64,000 bases of DNA from Morinoia aosen (Eukaryota > Arthropoda > Malacostraca > Amphipoda > Talitridae). The position numbers were made by a program, and so were the translations under genes. The stretch lies in contig CM059563.1 of assembly GCA_030386875.1 (NCBI GenBank), positions 31,596,139 through 31,660,138 on the forward strand, read 5' to 3'. The notes beneath the pieces are model-generated. The model saw only the letters and a list, made by a program, of their open reading frames with translations. It had not been told where the DNA came from and ran no database searches. This document shows, piece by piece, positions 1 through 9,239 of the stretch. How positions within the stretch are numbered: the first letter of the stretch is position 1; each line of letters starts with the position of its first letter.

Positions 1-1093
1 GGTCTCCCAATTCTAACATGAATAATCTTTTGCATACTGAGTTTCCTTGCATGCCCCCAACATACTTTCTCCCAATAGCTTACACTCAGATTCCATTCAA
101 AGATTCGCCTTACCCACCTGCTATTCTGCATTCTTTCAATTCTCACCTTATAATTCAGCACAGCTTTCATCATTCTTTCTGAAAATAGGCTCCACCCTAG
201 GTCACCTCTAATGGCCTCTATAGCTGTCCATTTCGGAGCACCCAAAGCTACACGTCCTACCTTATTTTGTATCACATCCAGCTTTTCAAGATCACTTCCA
301 TTCCAAGCAAGAGCACTCATACCATACATGACACTAGGTACAGCAACATACTTCCACATTCCTCTCACACATTCGTACTTGTTTGCTCTGTATCTGGCCA
401 CACTACCTAACCGTCCACTCCACTGCATTGCTGTAGCCACTTTCTCATCTTTAGTTCTAGTACATCCATCTTCACTCATCATACAACCTAGATATTTGTA
501 TTCTTTTGTTCTACCTATTCTGATTTCTCCAATATTCCACAGTCTGTCTCTATCAGTCTCATCACTATTTATAACCATGACCTTACTTTTATCGGCACCA
601 AAGTTCATCTTGAAATCTGTACTATATCCATTCACAATGTCAAGCATCCTTTGTAGTTCATGACCACATTCACTAACCACAACCACATCATCAGCATACA
701 ACAAACAGCTCAGTCTCTCATTACCAACTTTCAGTCCTAAACCACTCCCTCTCAGTCGAACTGCTAATTCTTCTGTGTACAATCCAAACAACAGGGGGTA
801 CAGAGTACAGCCCTGTCTCACTCCTCTAACACTCCTCACTTGCCCTGTTTCCAAATTTCCTAACCTGTAGATAGCACTTGTGTTCTCATACAGACTCTGT
901 ACAATGTTCACTATTTTTCTGCTAAAACCAACTTTTCTCAAAATTTCAAACAGCCTAACCCGATCCACTCTGTCATACGCCTTTTCAATATCCAGGAATG
1001 CTAAATATACCTTCTTGTTATCCTTCTTCATTCGCTCAATTATTTCACTCACTACAAACAGATTATCCTCCCCCCGTCTATCTTGCCTAAAAC
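1..1093 (-). CDS. LINE ORF2, C-terminal half: reverse transcriptase (partial at left edge)
   Basis: The minus strand is open from 1093 to position 1. It reads RQDRRGEDNLFVVSEI, then the RT block FLDIEKAYDRVD, then VRGVRQGCTLYPLLF, then the catalytic LLYADDVVVV near 685-712, followed by the RT thumb and a C-terminal region (KYLGCMMSEDG, MYGMSALAWNG). This is the second half of the RT whose first half lies at 5044-6834. The last five bases, 1089-1093, are the left copy of the AAAAC target duplication of the inserted LTR element. The 3' UTR and tail of the LINE are outside the window. Confidence 0.9.
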
Positions 1094-1390
1094 TGTGGGA
1101 CTGTCGTACGATGCGACAGTTGTCGTACCATGACGTAACGCCCCGCATGGCAGCTGCTCGGTCGGCAGTGTACTCATGGCCGTTGTGAAGAGTAGTCGCG
1201 CGTGTGGTTTCGCTCTTCGGTTTTTCGTCGTTCTGTGCCGGCGTGTTTCTTTCGTTACGTCTGTGAGCAAGGCGGGTGCCTTGCGATCGGAATTCCTCTG
1301 GTCCTACGAGGAGGGTCAACCAGCTGCGGCAGCTGCTTGGCGATTCTGCTGGCGGTGGAGGCACCGAGCAGAATTGACGGTAAGCCAACA
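1094..1390 (+). repeat. 5' LTR of element A
   Basis: The 297-bp repeat matches 4747-5043 with about two visible C/T differences, both at CpG sites. It has TG...CA ends. The coding frame starts about 35 bp after it. I did not recognise a standard primer-binding site just downstream. Confidence 0.92.
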
Positions 1391-1425
1391 AGCTATCTAG
1401 GCTTTTTGGCGGTGGTAGCCTTCTT

Positions 1426-4400
1426 GTGGGCAGCAAGATGGCGGCGGCTGGAACGGCTGCGTCAGCTGAGGTGGCTGACGCAGCTGGGAAGGCTGCGGCA
1501 GCCGGAGCTGGCGATGCGGCATCGCCAGTGCCGCCGGCGGGGAGCACGTCGGGTGTGCTTGTGGATGTTAGCCTGTTGGCTAACATTCTGACTCAGGCGC
1601 GTGGACCGATCCTCGACCGTTTGTCTAGGCAGTTGCCTAAGTTGACTGGCGATGGGTCGGTCAACGCGCTGGAGTGGCTGGAGAACCTGGAGAGGCTCTG
1701 CCAGCTGGAGCGGGTAGCTCCGACCGACGTCATCGGGTTCATGCTCGTCAGAACTTCCCATGCGGGGAAGCACTGTCGTGTGGTAGTCGGGTTGCAGGGG
1801 CATTGCTTTGGTGTCACTGCGCTCGTCATGCCGGAGTTGGGGAACCTTGGCGTGGACTGTCTCCTCAGGAGTGATGTTATCGATCACATGGGGGGCGTCA
1901 CCGTTAGAAGGGGTCCTGACTCGAAGTATGCTGTTGACTGGGGGAGATCCCGGTCAGCTGGATGCTGTGGGGGGTCCAGCAATGGACTCGCCCGTGCCAA
2001 GCTGGGAGCCGGCCTGGTGACAGGGGCGGGGTCGGTGGGGTCGAGAGGTGCGCCAGCACCGATCGAGATCGTCGACCCTGACTTTGTTGCTAGGTTCGCT
2101 GACGGTCGATGGACCGTCAGTTGGCGGTGGTCCGAGAAGCCGCCCAAGGGGTTGCAGACTCGGGTCGCGGAGTACGGATGTACTCAGGCGCCTCACGTGC
2201 GGGAGCGCTATGAGGCGGAGATTCAGAGTTGGATCTCAAAGGGTTGGTTGAGGCGATGGCATGGCCCCATCCCGGGCGTCATTCCGTTGCTGGCCGTCGT
2301 GCAACCAACGAAGGACAAAGTCCGTCCGGTCATGGATTATCGTGAATTGAACGGCTTTGTCGAATGTCATACTGGTGATGACATGGTCGCTGTGTGTGGC
2401 GACAAGATTCGGAAGTGGCGGCAGCTGCGGGGCGAGCTTAAGGTCGTCGACCTTAAGTCCGCGTACCTGCAGATCCACGTTTCCGAGGATCTGTGGCGGT
2501 ACCAGATCGTGAAGTTTAAGGGTGTGCCTTACGCTTTGACGCGATTGGGCTTCGGCCTCTCGTGTGCGCCTCGAATCATGACGGTGATTCTCGGCAAGGT
2601 TCTGTCGCTGACCGATCGCGTTCGTCGAGGGACGGACCACTATATCGATGATGTAGTGGTGTGTGAGTCCATTCTCAGCGCGCAGGAGCTCCGGGAGCAT
2701 TTGGCACGGTACGGACTTGTGTCGAAGGAGCCTGAGTGCCTGGATGGAGGCCGGCTGTTGGGCATATCTTTGCGGAAAGATGCCAACGGACATCTTCGAA
2801 TGTCGCGGGAGACTGCTCTCTCCGAGTTTGGCTCGGTGAATGCCGGCCTGACGAAGAGAGGGCTGTTCTCCTTGCGCGGTCGGTTAGTCGGCCATTACCC
2901 CGTGGCGGGGTGGCTGCGTCCTTGTTGCAGTTTCTTGAAACGGCTGGGGTGCAACGGCTCTTGGGACGACCCGGTTGACGGTTCCGTCAGCTCGTTGGCG
3001 GCGGAGCTGTTGGCGCGGGTTCGTCGGGACGACCCCGTTGGGGGCGTGTGGGGTGTCGACTCGCACGGCACGGTTACCGTGTGGGCTGACGCCAGCTCCC
3101 TCGGAGTGGGTGTGGCCCTTGAGGTCGATGGCCGCATTGTGGAGGATGCGTCCTGGCTCCGAAAAGAGTCGGACCACCTTCACATCAATGTGGCTGAGTT
3201 GGAAGCGGTGGCGCGGGGTATCAATTTGGCGATTGCGTGGGGTTTTGAGACCTTCACGGTCGCCAGCGATTCCCGGACAGTCGTCACATGGATGGACAAC
3301 ACTGTCGATGGTCGCAGTCGCGTTCGCACGAAGGGTGCGGCGGAGATGCTCGTGAAGCGACGTCTTGGGGTGATCCGTGAGACGATCGCCGAGCATGGTC
3401 TGGTCGTGTCTGTTCGCTTCGTCTCGACGATCGAGAACAAGGCCGACCAGCTGACCAGGGTACCTAAGAGGTGGCTTAGTTACCGCGATGGTGGGGAAGC
3501 CGGCGCAGAGGTGGCGGCCGTGCTTGCCACTGGAGAGAGTGTCGAGGATGCCATTTGGGCGGCTCATCTGCCGCATCATTTGGGCATCGATCGGACGCTC
3601 TACTTGGCGCGTCAGATCCGCAGTGATCTGTCGCGCGACCAGGTGAAGCGTGAGCTGGCTGGATGCGAGGCTTGCCAGCGGATCGATCCTGCGCTGCGGG
3701 GGGAAAATCTCGTGGAGCGGGGGGATCTGTCTGTGGAGGAGAGTTGGCGCCGGGTTGCGATTGATGTAACCCACTATGGCAATAAGCTCTACCTGTCATT
3801 GGTTGACTGTGGTCCCTCGCGGTTCGCCATCTGGCGACGGCTGCTGAATGAGTCAGCAGCGAGTATTGTCGCTCACTTGCGTGAAATCGTAATTGAGCGA
3901 GGGCCGTGTGACGAGTTGCTCCTGGACAATTCGACGGCGTTTCGATCAGCGACTGTGGAACAGTTCGCTGATGCGTGGGGGATTTCGCTGCGATTCCGTG
4001 CCGCCTACGCCCCGAGCGGCAACGGGATCGTGGAGAGAAATCATCGGACGATCAAGAGGATCGCCGCCAGGGGAGGTATCACTCCTGAGGAGGCTACATT
4101 TTGGTATAATGTGACGCCCCGGAAGGACACTGAGGCGGGCTCAGTCCCTTCGAGCGGTATTTTTCGGTATCGCTGGCGAGTGCCGTTTGACGTCAATCTT
4201 CGGGTGATTGATGGCTGCACGAGCAACAGCTTTGCTGTCGGCGATGAGGTGTGGGTGAAGCCCCCACTGCCTTCATGCACGAAGCAGTGGACGTCAGGTG
4301 AGGTTACCAGCGTCGTGTCAAAGTACGTGGTCTGCGTAGACGGCATGCCCAGGCATGTGCGCGACGTCAGGAGACGGCGCATTGGTGGTGACCGGGGCCG

Positions 4401-4707
4401 TGTCCCCGAGAATCATAGGGGCGCTGATGGCGCTGCGGTGCCCGACGCAGTTATCTTCGGCGGAGGTGGCGGCGGTGGCGCAGCTCCTCTTGCGTTGCCT
4501 GAGAGGGCGGTGGTGGACGCATTAAACGCGGCGCCAGTGGCGCCGGCGGCAGATAACGAGTTTAGTGAAGACTCCCTTGAGGAAGAGGGCGAGGAGCCTG
4601 CCGCTATCGATGGAGAGGCGGAGCAGCCCCAGGGGGAGCCGGGGCAATTGAGGCGGTCACGCCGTGAGCGACGGCGTCCCTCGTACCTAAGCGAGTACGA
4701 GTGCTAG
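1426..4707 (+). CDS. LTR element A polyprotein (RT, RNase H, integrase), 1093 aa
   Basis: One frame spans nearly the whole internal region. The N-terminal ~270 residues are Ala/Gly-rich then basic and presumably gag-like, but I recognise no family in them. RT follows at about residues 270-480, with VMDYRELNGF near 301, LGFGLSCAPRIM near 375 and the catalytic YIDDVVV near 406. RNase H starts near 551 (WADASSLGVGVAL, then HLHINVAELEA). Integrase has an HHCC zinc region at about 715-752 (LGIDRTLYLAR...CEACQ) and a DDE core (AIDVTHYG near 778, LLDNSTAF near 833, NGIVERNHRT near 866). A glycine run near 1012 and an acidic then Arg-rich tail end the protein. The RT block differs from the common Ty3 form (LPFGL...YLDD), so this is a divergent lineage within that order. 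Confidence 0.88.
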   Translation: MGSKMAAAGTAASAEVADAAGKAAAAGAGDAASPVPPAGSTSGVLVDVSLLANILTQARGPILDRLSRQLPKLTGDGSVNALEWLENLERLCQLERVAPTDVIGFMLVRTSHAGKHCRVVVGLQGHCFGVTALVMPELGNLGVDCLLRSDVIDHMGGVTVRRGPDSKYAVDWGRSRSAGCCGGSSNGLARAKLGAGLVTGAGSVGSRGAPAPIEIVDPDFVARFADGRWTVSWRWSEKPPKGLQTRVAEYGCTQAPHVRERYEAEIQSWISKGWLRRWHGPIPGVIPLLAVVQPTKDKVRPVMDYRELNGFVECHTGDDMVAVCGDKIRKWRQLRGELKVVDLKSAYLQIHVSEDLWRYQIVKFKGVPYALTRLGFGLSCAPRIMTVILGKVLSLTDRVRRGTDHYIDDVVVCESILSAQELREHLARYGLVSKEPECLDGGRLLGISLRKDANGHLRMSRETALSEFGSVNAGLTKRGLFSLRGRLVGHYPVAGWLRPCCSFLKRLGCNGSWDDPVDGSVSSLAAELLARVRRDDPVGGVWGVDSHGTVTVWADASSLGVGVALEVDGRIVEDASWLRKESDHLHINVAELEAVARGINLAIAWGFETFTVASDSRTVVTWMDNTVDGRSRVRTKGAAEMLVKRRLGVIRETIAEHGLVVSVRFVSTIENKADQLTRVPKRWLSYRDGGEAGAEVAAVLATGESVEDAIWAAHLPHHLGIDRTLYLARQIRSDLSRDQVKRELAGCEACQRIDPALRGENLVERGDLSVEESWRRVAIDVTHYGNKLYLSLVDCGPSRFAIWRRLLNESAASIVAHLREIVIERGPCDELLLDNSTAFRSATVEQFADAWGISLRFRAAYAPSGNGIVERNHRTIKRIAARGGITPEEATFWYNVTPRKDTEAGSVPSSGIFRYRWRVPFDVNLRVIDGCTSNSFAVGDEVWVKPPLPSCTKQWTSGEVTSVVSKYVVCVDGMPRHVRDVRRRRIGGDRGRVPENHRGADGAAVPDAVIFGGGGGGGAAPLALPERAVVDALNAAPVAPAADNEFSEDSLEEEGEEPAAIDGEAEQPQGEPGQLRRSRRERRRPSYLSEYEC

Positions 4708-4746
4708 GCACCCCGCCACACTAGTTTCCCGAGAAACTGGGGGAGA

Positions 4747-5043
4747 TGTGGGACTGTCGTACGATGCGACAGTTGTCGTACCATGACGTAACGCCCCGCA
4801 TGGCAGCTGCTCGGTTGGCAGTGTACTCATGGCCGTTGTGAAGAGTAGTCGCGCGTGTGGTTTCGCTCTTCGGTTTTTCGTCGTTCTGTGCCGGCGTGTT
4901 TCTTTCGTTATGTCTGTGAGCAAGGCGGGTGCCTTGCGATCGGAATTCCTCTGGTCCTACGAGGAGGGTCAACCAGCTGCGGCAGCTGCTTGGCGATTCT
5001 GCTGGCGGTGGAGGCACCGAGCAGAATTGACGGTAAGCCAACA
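4747..5043 (+). repeat. 3' LTR of element A
   Basis: The second 297-bp copy matches 1094-1390 almost exactly. It is followed by the right copy of AAAAC (5044-5048), after which LINE ORF2 sequence resumes. Confidence 0.92.
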
Positions 5044-6834
5044 AAAACCATTCTGTTCTTCTCCCAGGACTCCTAATTCCTCAACTAAATTTTTCATTCT
5101 CTCATTCAAAATACCACAAAAGATCTTACATACAGTGTCACCCAGTGCAATTGGTCTGTAATTTTTAAGTTCTTTCATACTCTTATGTCCACCCTTATGC
5201 AACAGAACTACATTACACTTGTTCCAGTCATCCGGTACTCTTTCACTCTTCCATATCTTATCAAATAAACATTTCAACATACTGACTACACTCTCTCCTC
5301 CACATTTATAGAACTCATATGGTATCTTATCAGGGCCACATGCCTTTCCATTTTTCACTTTCTTCAAAAAACTTACAATCTCTTCACAAGTGATTTTGTC
5401 TTCCATTTGCAGTTCATGTTCATCTATCAGAAAATTTATTGGTTCATCATCTGTAACCTGCTCATTCATTCCACCAATGTAATCCCAGTATTCTTCAACT
5501 GCTTTCACCATTTGCATCCTATCTTGCACACTGCAACCATTGACTACTAATTCATCAACTTGAACTTCACTACCTCTATCATTACCTTGTATAAACCTAT
5601 ACCAATCTTTTATTCCATCTGGACCTTTCTTTCTTAGATTTTCAACTTGGTGTCTCTCTTCTTTAACCCTAGCCTCATTGATCATTCTCTTTACTTTCTT
5701 CTGCTGGTCCTTGTACTCATTCCATACACTCTGCCATTCATCCTCAGTAATTCTGCGTCTTTCATACATTTTCCTCATACTGCGTTGTTTTTTATTTAAA
5801 GTCTTCCTTCTCGTTCGTTCTTCCTTTATCTCACTCGTAAACCACCTAGCATTCCCTGTACTTTTCCTGCATTTCATTCTACCGATCTTTTGCTCTGCCA
5901 CATCATACAAGGTTCTTGCAATCTCCTTATTTAGGTCATTTACATTTCCACACCTGTTCCAGTTACATCTACTCAATTCATTTCTAAATTCTTCCCAGTT
6001 TGCCATTTTAATACGCCAATTTTCTCTTACTCTGCTGGCCTTCTGCATCGGCTCCTTTCCACCCCAATTATATTCTAGTACAAGCATTTTATGGTCACTA
6101 TCAATATCAAAATCATCTTCATCTACAAACATTTCTTTGACACACTCTCTTGCTCTACTATTCACTATCATATAGTCAATTGCAGTTTTACATTCCCTGC
6201 TTTGCCATGTATGCAAGCCATTTCCTATTGTTACATTTAGGTTCTCAAGTTCATTCTCATCACAGAAATCAATCAATTTTTGTCCATTTGCATTCACAGG
6301 CTCACCAAGTATACCAACATGGCCATTCATATCACCCATCAAAATCAGAGGGCATCTGCAATGCTCTTGCACAATTCTTGTTAATATTTCATACTTTTTT
6401 ACATTCTCTTGATGAGCTAAAATACCATCAGTTGTCATATAGCATACAACCACAATAACACATTCTCTGGCATGCATTCTTTCACACTTTATTACTAACA
6501 GATCTTCACTCTCAGGTTCATTTCCAACAGGAATTTCTTCTAATTTCCAATTTAGAGCATTTTTTACAATGAGACCAACTCCACCACCTCTTTTTTGCCA
6601 ACTTACACGCCCTTTTCCAATCATGTAGTACTTACTCTCCTTACATTTTAAACTGACTCTATCACGCATTTGGGTCTCTACTACACCAACACAATCCAAA
6701 TCTCCATTCTCAAATTCTGCTACAAGGTCATTTAACTTTCCTGCATTCCATCCACGCACATTTATACATCCAAACCTTACAACACTATTGGACAATTCAC
6801 GACATTTTTCATTTTTGCTCTGACAGCTTTCCAT
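5044..6834 (-). CDS. LINE ORF2, N-terminal half: APE endonuclease and start of RT
   Basis: The ATG at 6834 directly abuts the ORF1 stop. The first ~260 residues are an exonuclease-endonuclease-phosphatase fold: CINVRGWNAGKL near residue 23, GVVETQMRD near 50 (catalytic Glu), GDMNGHVG near 167, IDYMIVNS near 215 and SDHKMLVLE near 243. This nuclease nicks the target DNA in TPRT-type insertion. A basic linker (about 260-430) leads into the RT, with FLKKVKNGKACGPDKIPYEF, VVLLHKGG and KNYRPIALGDTVCKIF. The frame reaches EEQNGF at the LTR insertion point. The residues after that point in a naive translation come from the LTR and are not LINE. Confidence 0.9.
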
Positions 6835-7911
6835 TTATCCAGTTCCACCTTCCATTACAATATGAGTACACCCAATCCACTGGATGTATCTCCTGGAGAG
6901 TTTCATCTCACCTTCTTGAGTAAGGTGGACTCCATCTCCACAAAAACACCCACTCTGGATCAGGTTATCCATATCAAGGAAGCTGGAACCCATTTCACGC
7001 TTTCTCATACTCTCAGCTTTCATACTCATAATCCTTTTATGCACTTCCCTATTCACCTCCTTTTGCACCCTTTCATACTCCTCACCACATGCAGGCCTTC
7101 TCAGCAGACTGGTCACAGCCACTCTTACATTCTTCTTTCGCGCCCTTTCAACAACATTCATAATTGCATTCACCGTACGCTCTCTCCCACATTCAAGCAA
7201 TCCATTGCCACCTCCTTGCAGTACAACCATCCCTTCATCCATTCCATCTATCACTTCCTCAGCATGCCTACAAATCTCATTCACTCCCTTTCCTCTCATG
7301 CTCGTACATCCACTACGGTCAGTCATACTCACAAACCTATCAACATTCTTCACCATGCTGTCACCACATATTCTAATTGTAGGTCTCACTCTCCCTTTCA
7401 TACTACTCTTTTGTTCAACTCTTCCACTCACATCACTCTTTCCATCCATCTTCTTTTCATTCACTTCCACTACAGGCGCCTGCACCTCATGTGGCATATC
7501 AACAGGTTGCTCCTTCACTCTCTTCCCATTCGTACTTCTTTCATCATGCTCATTCATCCTTCTACTCTCAGCTGGCACATTTGCACCACCATTCACTTCA
7601 TTTATTGCATTCACACTCCTTGCACCATCATCCACTTCATTTGCACTCCTTGCACCATCATCCACTTCATTTGCACTCCTTTCACCACCACCATTTACCT
7701 CTTCATTCACTGCATTTGCACCATTCTCATTCTTTCCTTCATTCAACTTCCTTTCATCCTTCAAATCAGCCTCTAAAGCAACCATCAGAATTTTCAATCT
7801 CTCAACCTCCTCTTCCAACTTCTTTCTCTCGTCATTCAAACATTTCCAGCACGTAAACACAAGATCATTCAACTTCATTAGCACAATGACGACATTAGCA
7901 CAATGGGTCAC
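6835..7911 (-). CDS. LINE ORF1: coiled coil plus SGNH hydrolase (esterase) domain, 358 aa
   Basis: The N-terminus has a short CWKC pair then a strong heptad-like helix (LNDERKKLEEEVERLKILMVAL), consistent with a coiled coil. A low-complexity Asn/Glu/Ala stretch holds a 10-residue tandem repeat, ANEVDDGARS twice. The C-terminal half (about 178-345) is an SGNH/GDSL-type hydrolase: block I RICGDSMVKN near 180, a Gly-rich GGGNG segment near 235, and the His block DGVHLTQEG near 329. Esterase-type ORF1 proteins are known in CR1/L2-like LINEs; their role in retrotransposition is unsettled. The start is placed at the first ATG after a region with no coding match. The real 5' end, perhaps including more of a zinc finger, could be truncated. 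Confidence 0.82.
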   Translation of the reverse strand: MTHCANVVIVLMKLNDLVFTCWKCLNDERKKLEEEVERLKILMVALEADLKDERKLNEGKNENGANAVNEEVNGGGERSANEVDDGARSANEVDDGARSVNAINEVNGGANVPAESRRMNEHDERSTNGKRVKEQPVDMPHEVQAPVVEVNEKKMDGKSDVSGRVEQKSSMKGRVRPTIRICGDSMVKNVDRFVSMTDRSGCTSMRGKGVNEICRHAEEVIDGMDEGMVVLQGGGNGLLECGRERTVNAIMNVVERARKKNVRVAVTSLLRRPACGEEYERVQKEVNREVHKRIMSMKAESMRKREMGSSFLDMDNLIQSGCFCGDGVHLTQEGEMKLSRRYIQWIGCTHIVMEGGTG

Positions 7912-7959
7912 GAGGGACGTCGTCCGATATCCGTTACTAAGTAAACTCTACATATAAAG

Positions 7960-8900
7960 TTATGAACTTGCAGCTATTTTTGTATTAATTTTATCTTAAA
8001 ACTTTGAGCTAGTTTTTTATTATTTATACCTTATTTTTAAGGAAGGCAAAATGAAAAAAATTATTGAGAACATTACCAATAGCTTTGAGCACAAACGATT
8101 ATTTTTCTTGGATCCCTTCCATTAATTGAATCCCAATCATTAAATATATTTCTTCAACCAACACCGGCAGGCCTCAGCCAAGGCAGTTCAAGAAACGGTT
8201 TGTGAAGAGTACAAGAATTTCTGGAGAATTTCTTGAGTCCTACTCGCGCGACCTTAAACTTTAGTCCACTACTCCTAACTTTTGAAATAACGCACTCTAC
8301 CCAGGTTTCTGAAATGGGTACCGGTCTTGACCGGGGTAAAGCGTCATGGCGTCCTGGCGTTAGTTATAAGGCATTTGAAAATCTAATGTACAAGGTGATA
8401 TGTATCAGGCTTGAAATTGGAAATAGAGCATCCGTAGATGCCTTCATTATTAATATTATCGACGGCATTGTCTTCAGCTGCTTACGTGTGGCTGGCGACA
8501 GTTAGAATCGTCGATAACAGGCAGCAAGATAATAAGGATAATAAATTTGAGGTGGTGATGAATTTGCAACTATGGACCGCTTAATTTTAGGTAGGTGCAT
8601 ACGAGCTCCCTTTAGAACAGCGGGTGGGTTCCTAAAGTAGGGTTCCAACGACCCGCCCTCACGGAAATCCTTTCAGAGCCGAGGGTGACAGCAGAGTGCC
8701 AGGCTAATTTCTTTCAAGTATTCTTTGTCGGTTTACTTAGTACCAACTTTCCATTTATATACATACTTTTTTGATGGCACATAGAATGCCAATATAATCA
8801 GAGTGAGCTCCAGGTAAGCAGTCTGACAGACAAAACAGTTCAATAGATGATCTAGTCTACATCATATGTTTCTTTCAAACAATACATATGCCAAATGCGT
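7960..8900. other. Intergenic AT-rich DNA, no gene seen
   Basis: I see no conserved reading frame or RNA here. It contains one copy of a dispersed ~130-bp repeat (8164-8297) and a short GC-richer stretch near 8600-8700. Confidence 0.5.
8164..8297 (+). repeat. Dispersed ~130-bp repeat, copy 1
   Basis: This stretch (core AAGAAACGGTTTGTGAAGAG, then CTACTCGCGCGAC and TTTAGTCCACTACTC) is about 85% identical by eye to 54847-54979 in the same orientation. I do not recognise the family. No terminal repeats or target duplications are visible. Confidence 0.7.
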
Positions 8901-8904
8901 TGAT

Positions 8905-9150
8905 TTTCAAAGACATTGCAATAATTTGGTGATAGGAGCATCCAACACGTCTTTAAAAACAAGAAGTGGGTGGTGGTTATCAGAAAATAGGCTGATGTAC
9001 AGTATGTCCTTGGTTCTTGCGTTGTGTAGTAATGGACAGTCCATGATGCTGTGATGTACAGCGAGGTGAGCTCGAAGGTGTAGAGGACAACCGACAGGAG
9101 GCCTTTGGATTGTGTTTATAAAATCTCCAACGATGTGTGTGGCCACTTAT
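8905..9150 (-). pseudogene. LINE remnant: C-terminal Cys/His segment after RNase H
   Basis: The minus strand reads RPPVGCPLHLRAHLAVHHSIMDCPLLHNARTK in one frame. This resembles the Cys/His-containing tail found after RNase H in I/Jockey-type arthropod LINEs (pattern C..H....LTVxHIxxDCP). No other LINE domain is detectable next to it, so it is a short old fragment. The similarity is read by eye only. Confidence 0.45.
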
Positions 9151-9239
9151 TTCTGAGGTGGTTCTAAACAGCTTTACTCCTTCGGGATAATTTTAACTTA
9201 TTGAAGATGTTCGAATCATGTTGGATGTTAAATAAAAAA

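Larger units (their letters stand above)
1094..5043 (+). mobile_element. LTR retrotransposon A, nested in the LINE; looks whole and young
   Basis: Two direct repeats of 297 bp (1094-1390 and 4747-5043), starting TGTGGGACTG and ending ACA, bracket one long ORF. The 5-bp target duplication AAAAC is at 1089-1093 and 5044-5048. A purine-rich tract (about 4735-4746) precedes the 3' LTR, as expected of a polypurine tract. I counted about two differences between the LTRs, so the insertion is recent. The polyprotein order RT, RNase H, integrase is the Ty3/gypsy order, but the RT is divergent and I do not assign a clade. The element is far richer in G+C than the LINE and the host DNA around it. It looks whole. 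Confidence 0.9.
1..7911 (-). mobile_element. LINE (non-LTR retrotransposon), split by an LTR element; 3' end beyond window
   Basis: A two-ORF LINE reads on the minus strand from about 7911 to the left edge. ORF1 ends with TAA and ORF2 begins with ATG at the very next base (6837-6832), which suggests termination-reinitiation coupling. An LTR retrotransposon (1094-5043) sits in the reverse-transcriptase part of ORF2. On both sides of that insertion the ORF2 frame is open, up to the window edge, so the LINE was probably coding-competent, and young, when it was hit. The 5' end is not precise; sequence beyond about 7960 shows nothing LINE-like. An ORF1 with an esterase domain plus an APE-type ORF2 is known from CR1/L2-type LINEs. 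I do not assign the clade. Confidence 0.88.

Noticed and set aside
211-1188. Plus-strand ORFs of 150 and 102 codons at the left edge
   Set aside because: They are antisense to the open LINE reverse-transcriptase frame and show no domain of their own.
1462-4382. Minus-strand ORFs up to 296 codons across LTR element A
   Set aside because: GC-rich coding DNA leaves the opposite strand open. No motifs were found in these frames.
6862-7957. Long plus-strand ORFs (304, 250 and 121 codons), His/Ser-rich
   Set aside because: They are antisense shadows of LINE ORF1. Their odd composition follows from ORF1's Glu/Asn/Lys-rich codons.
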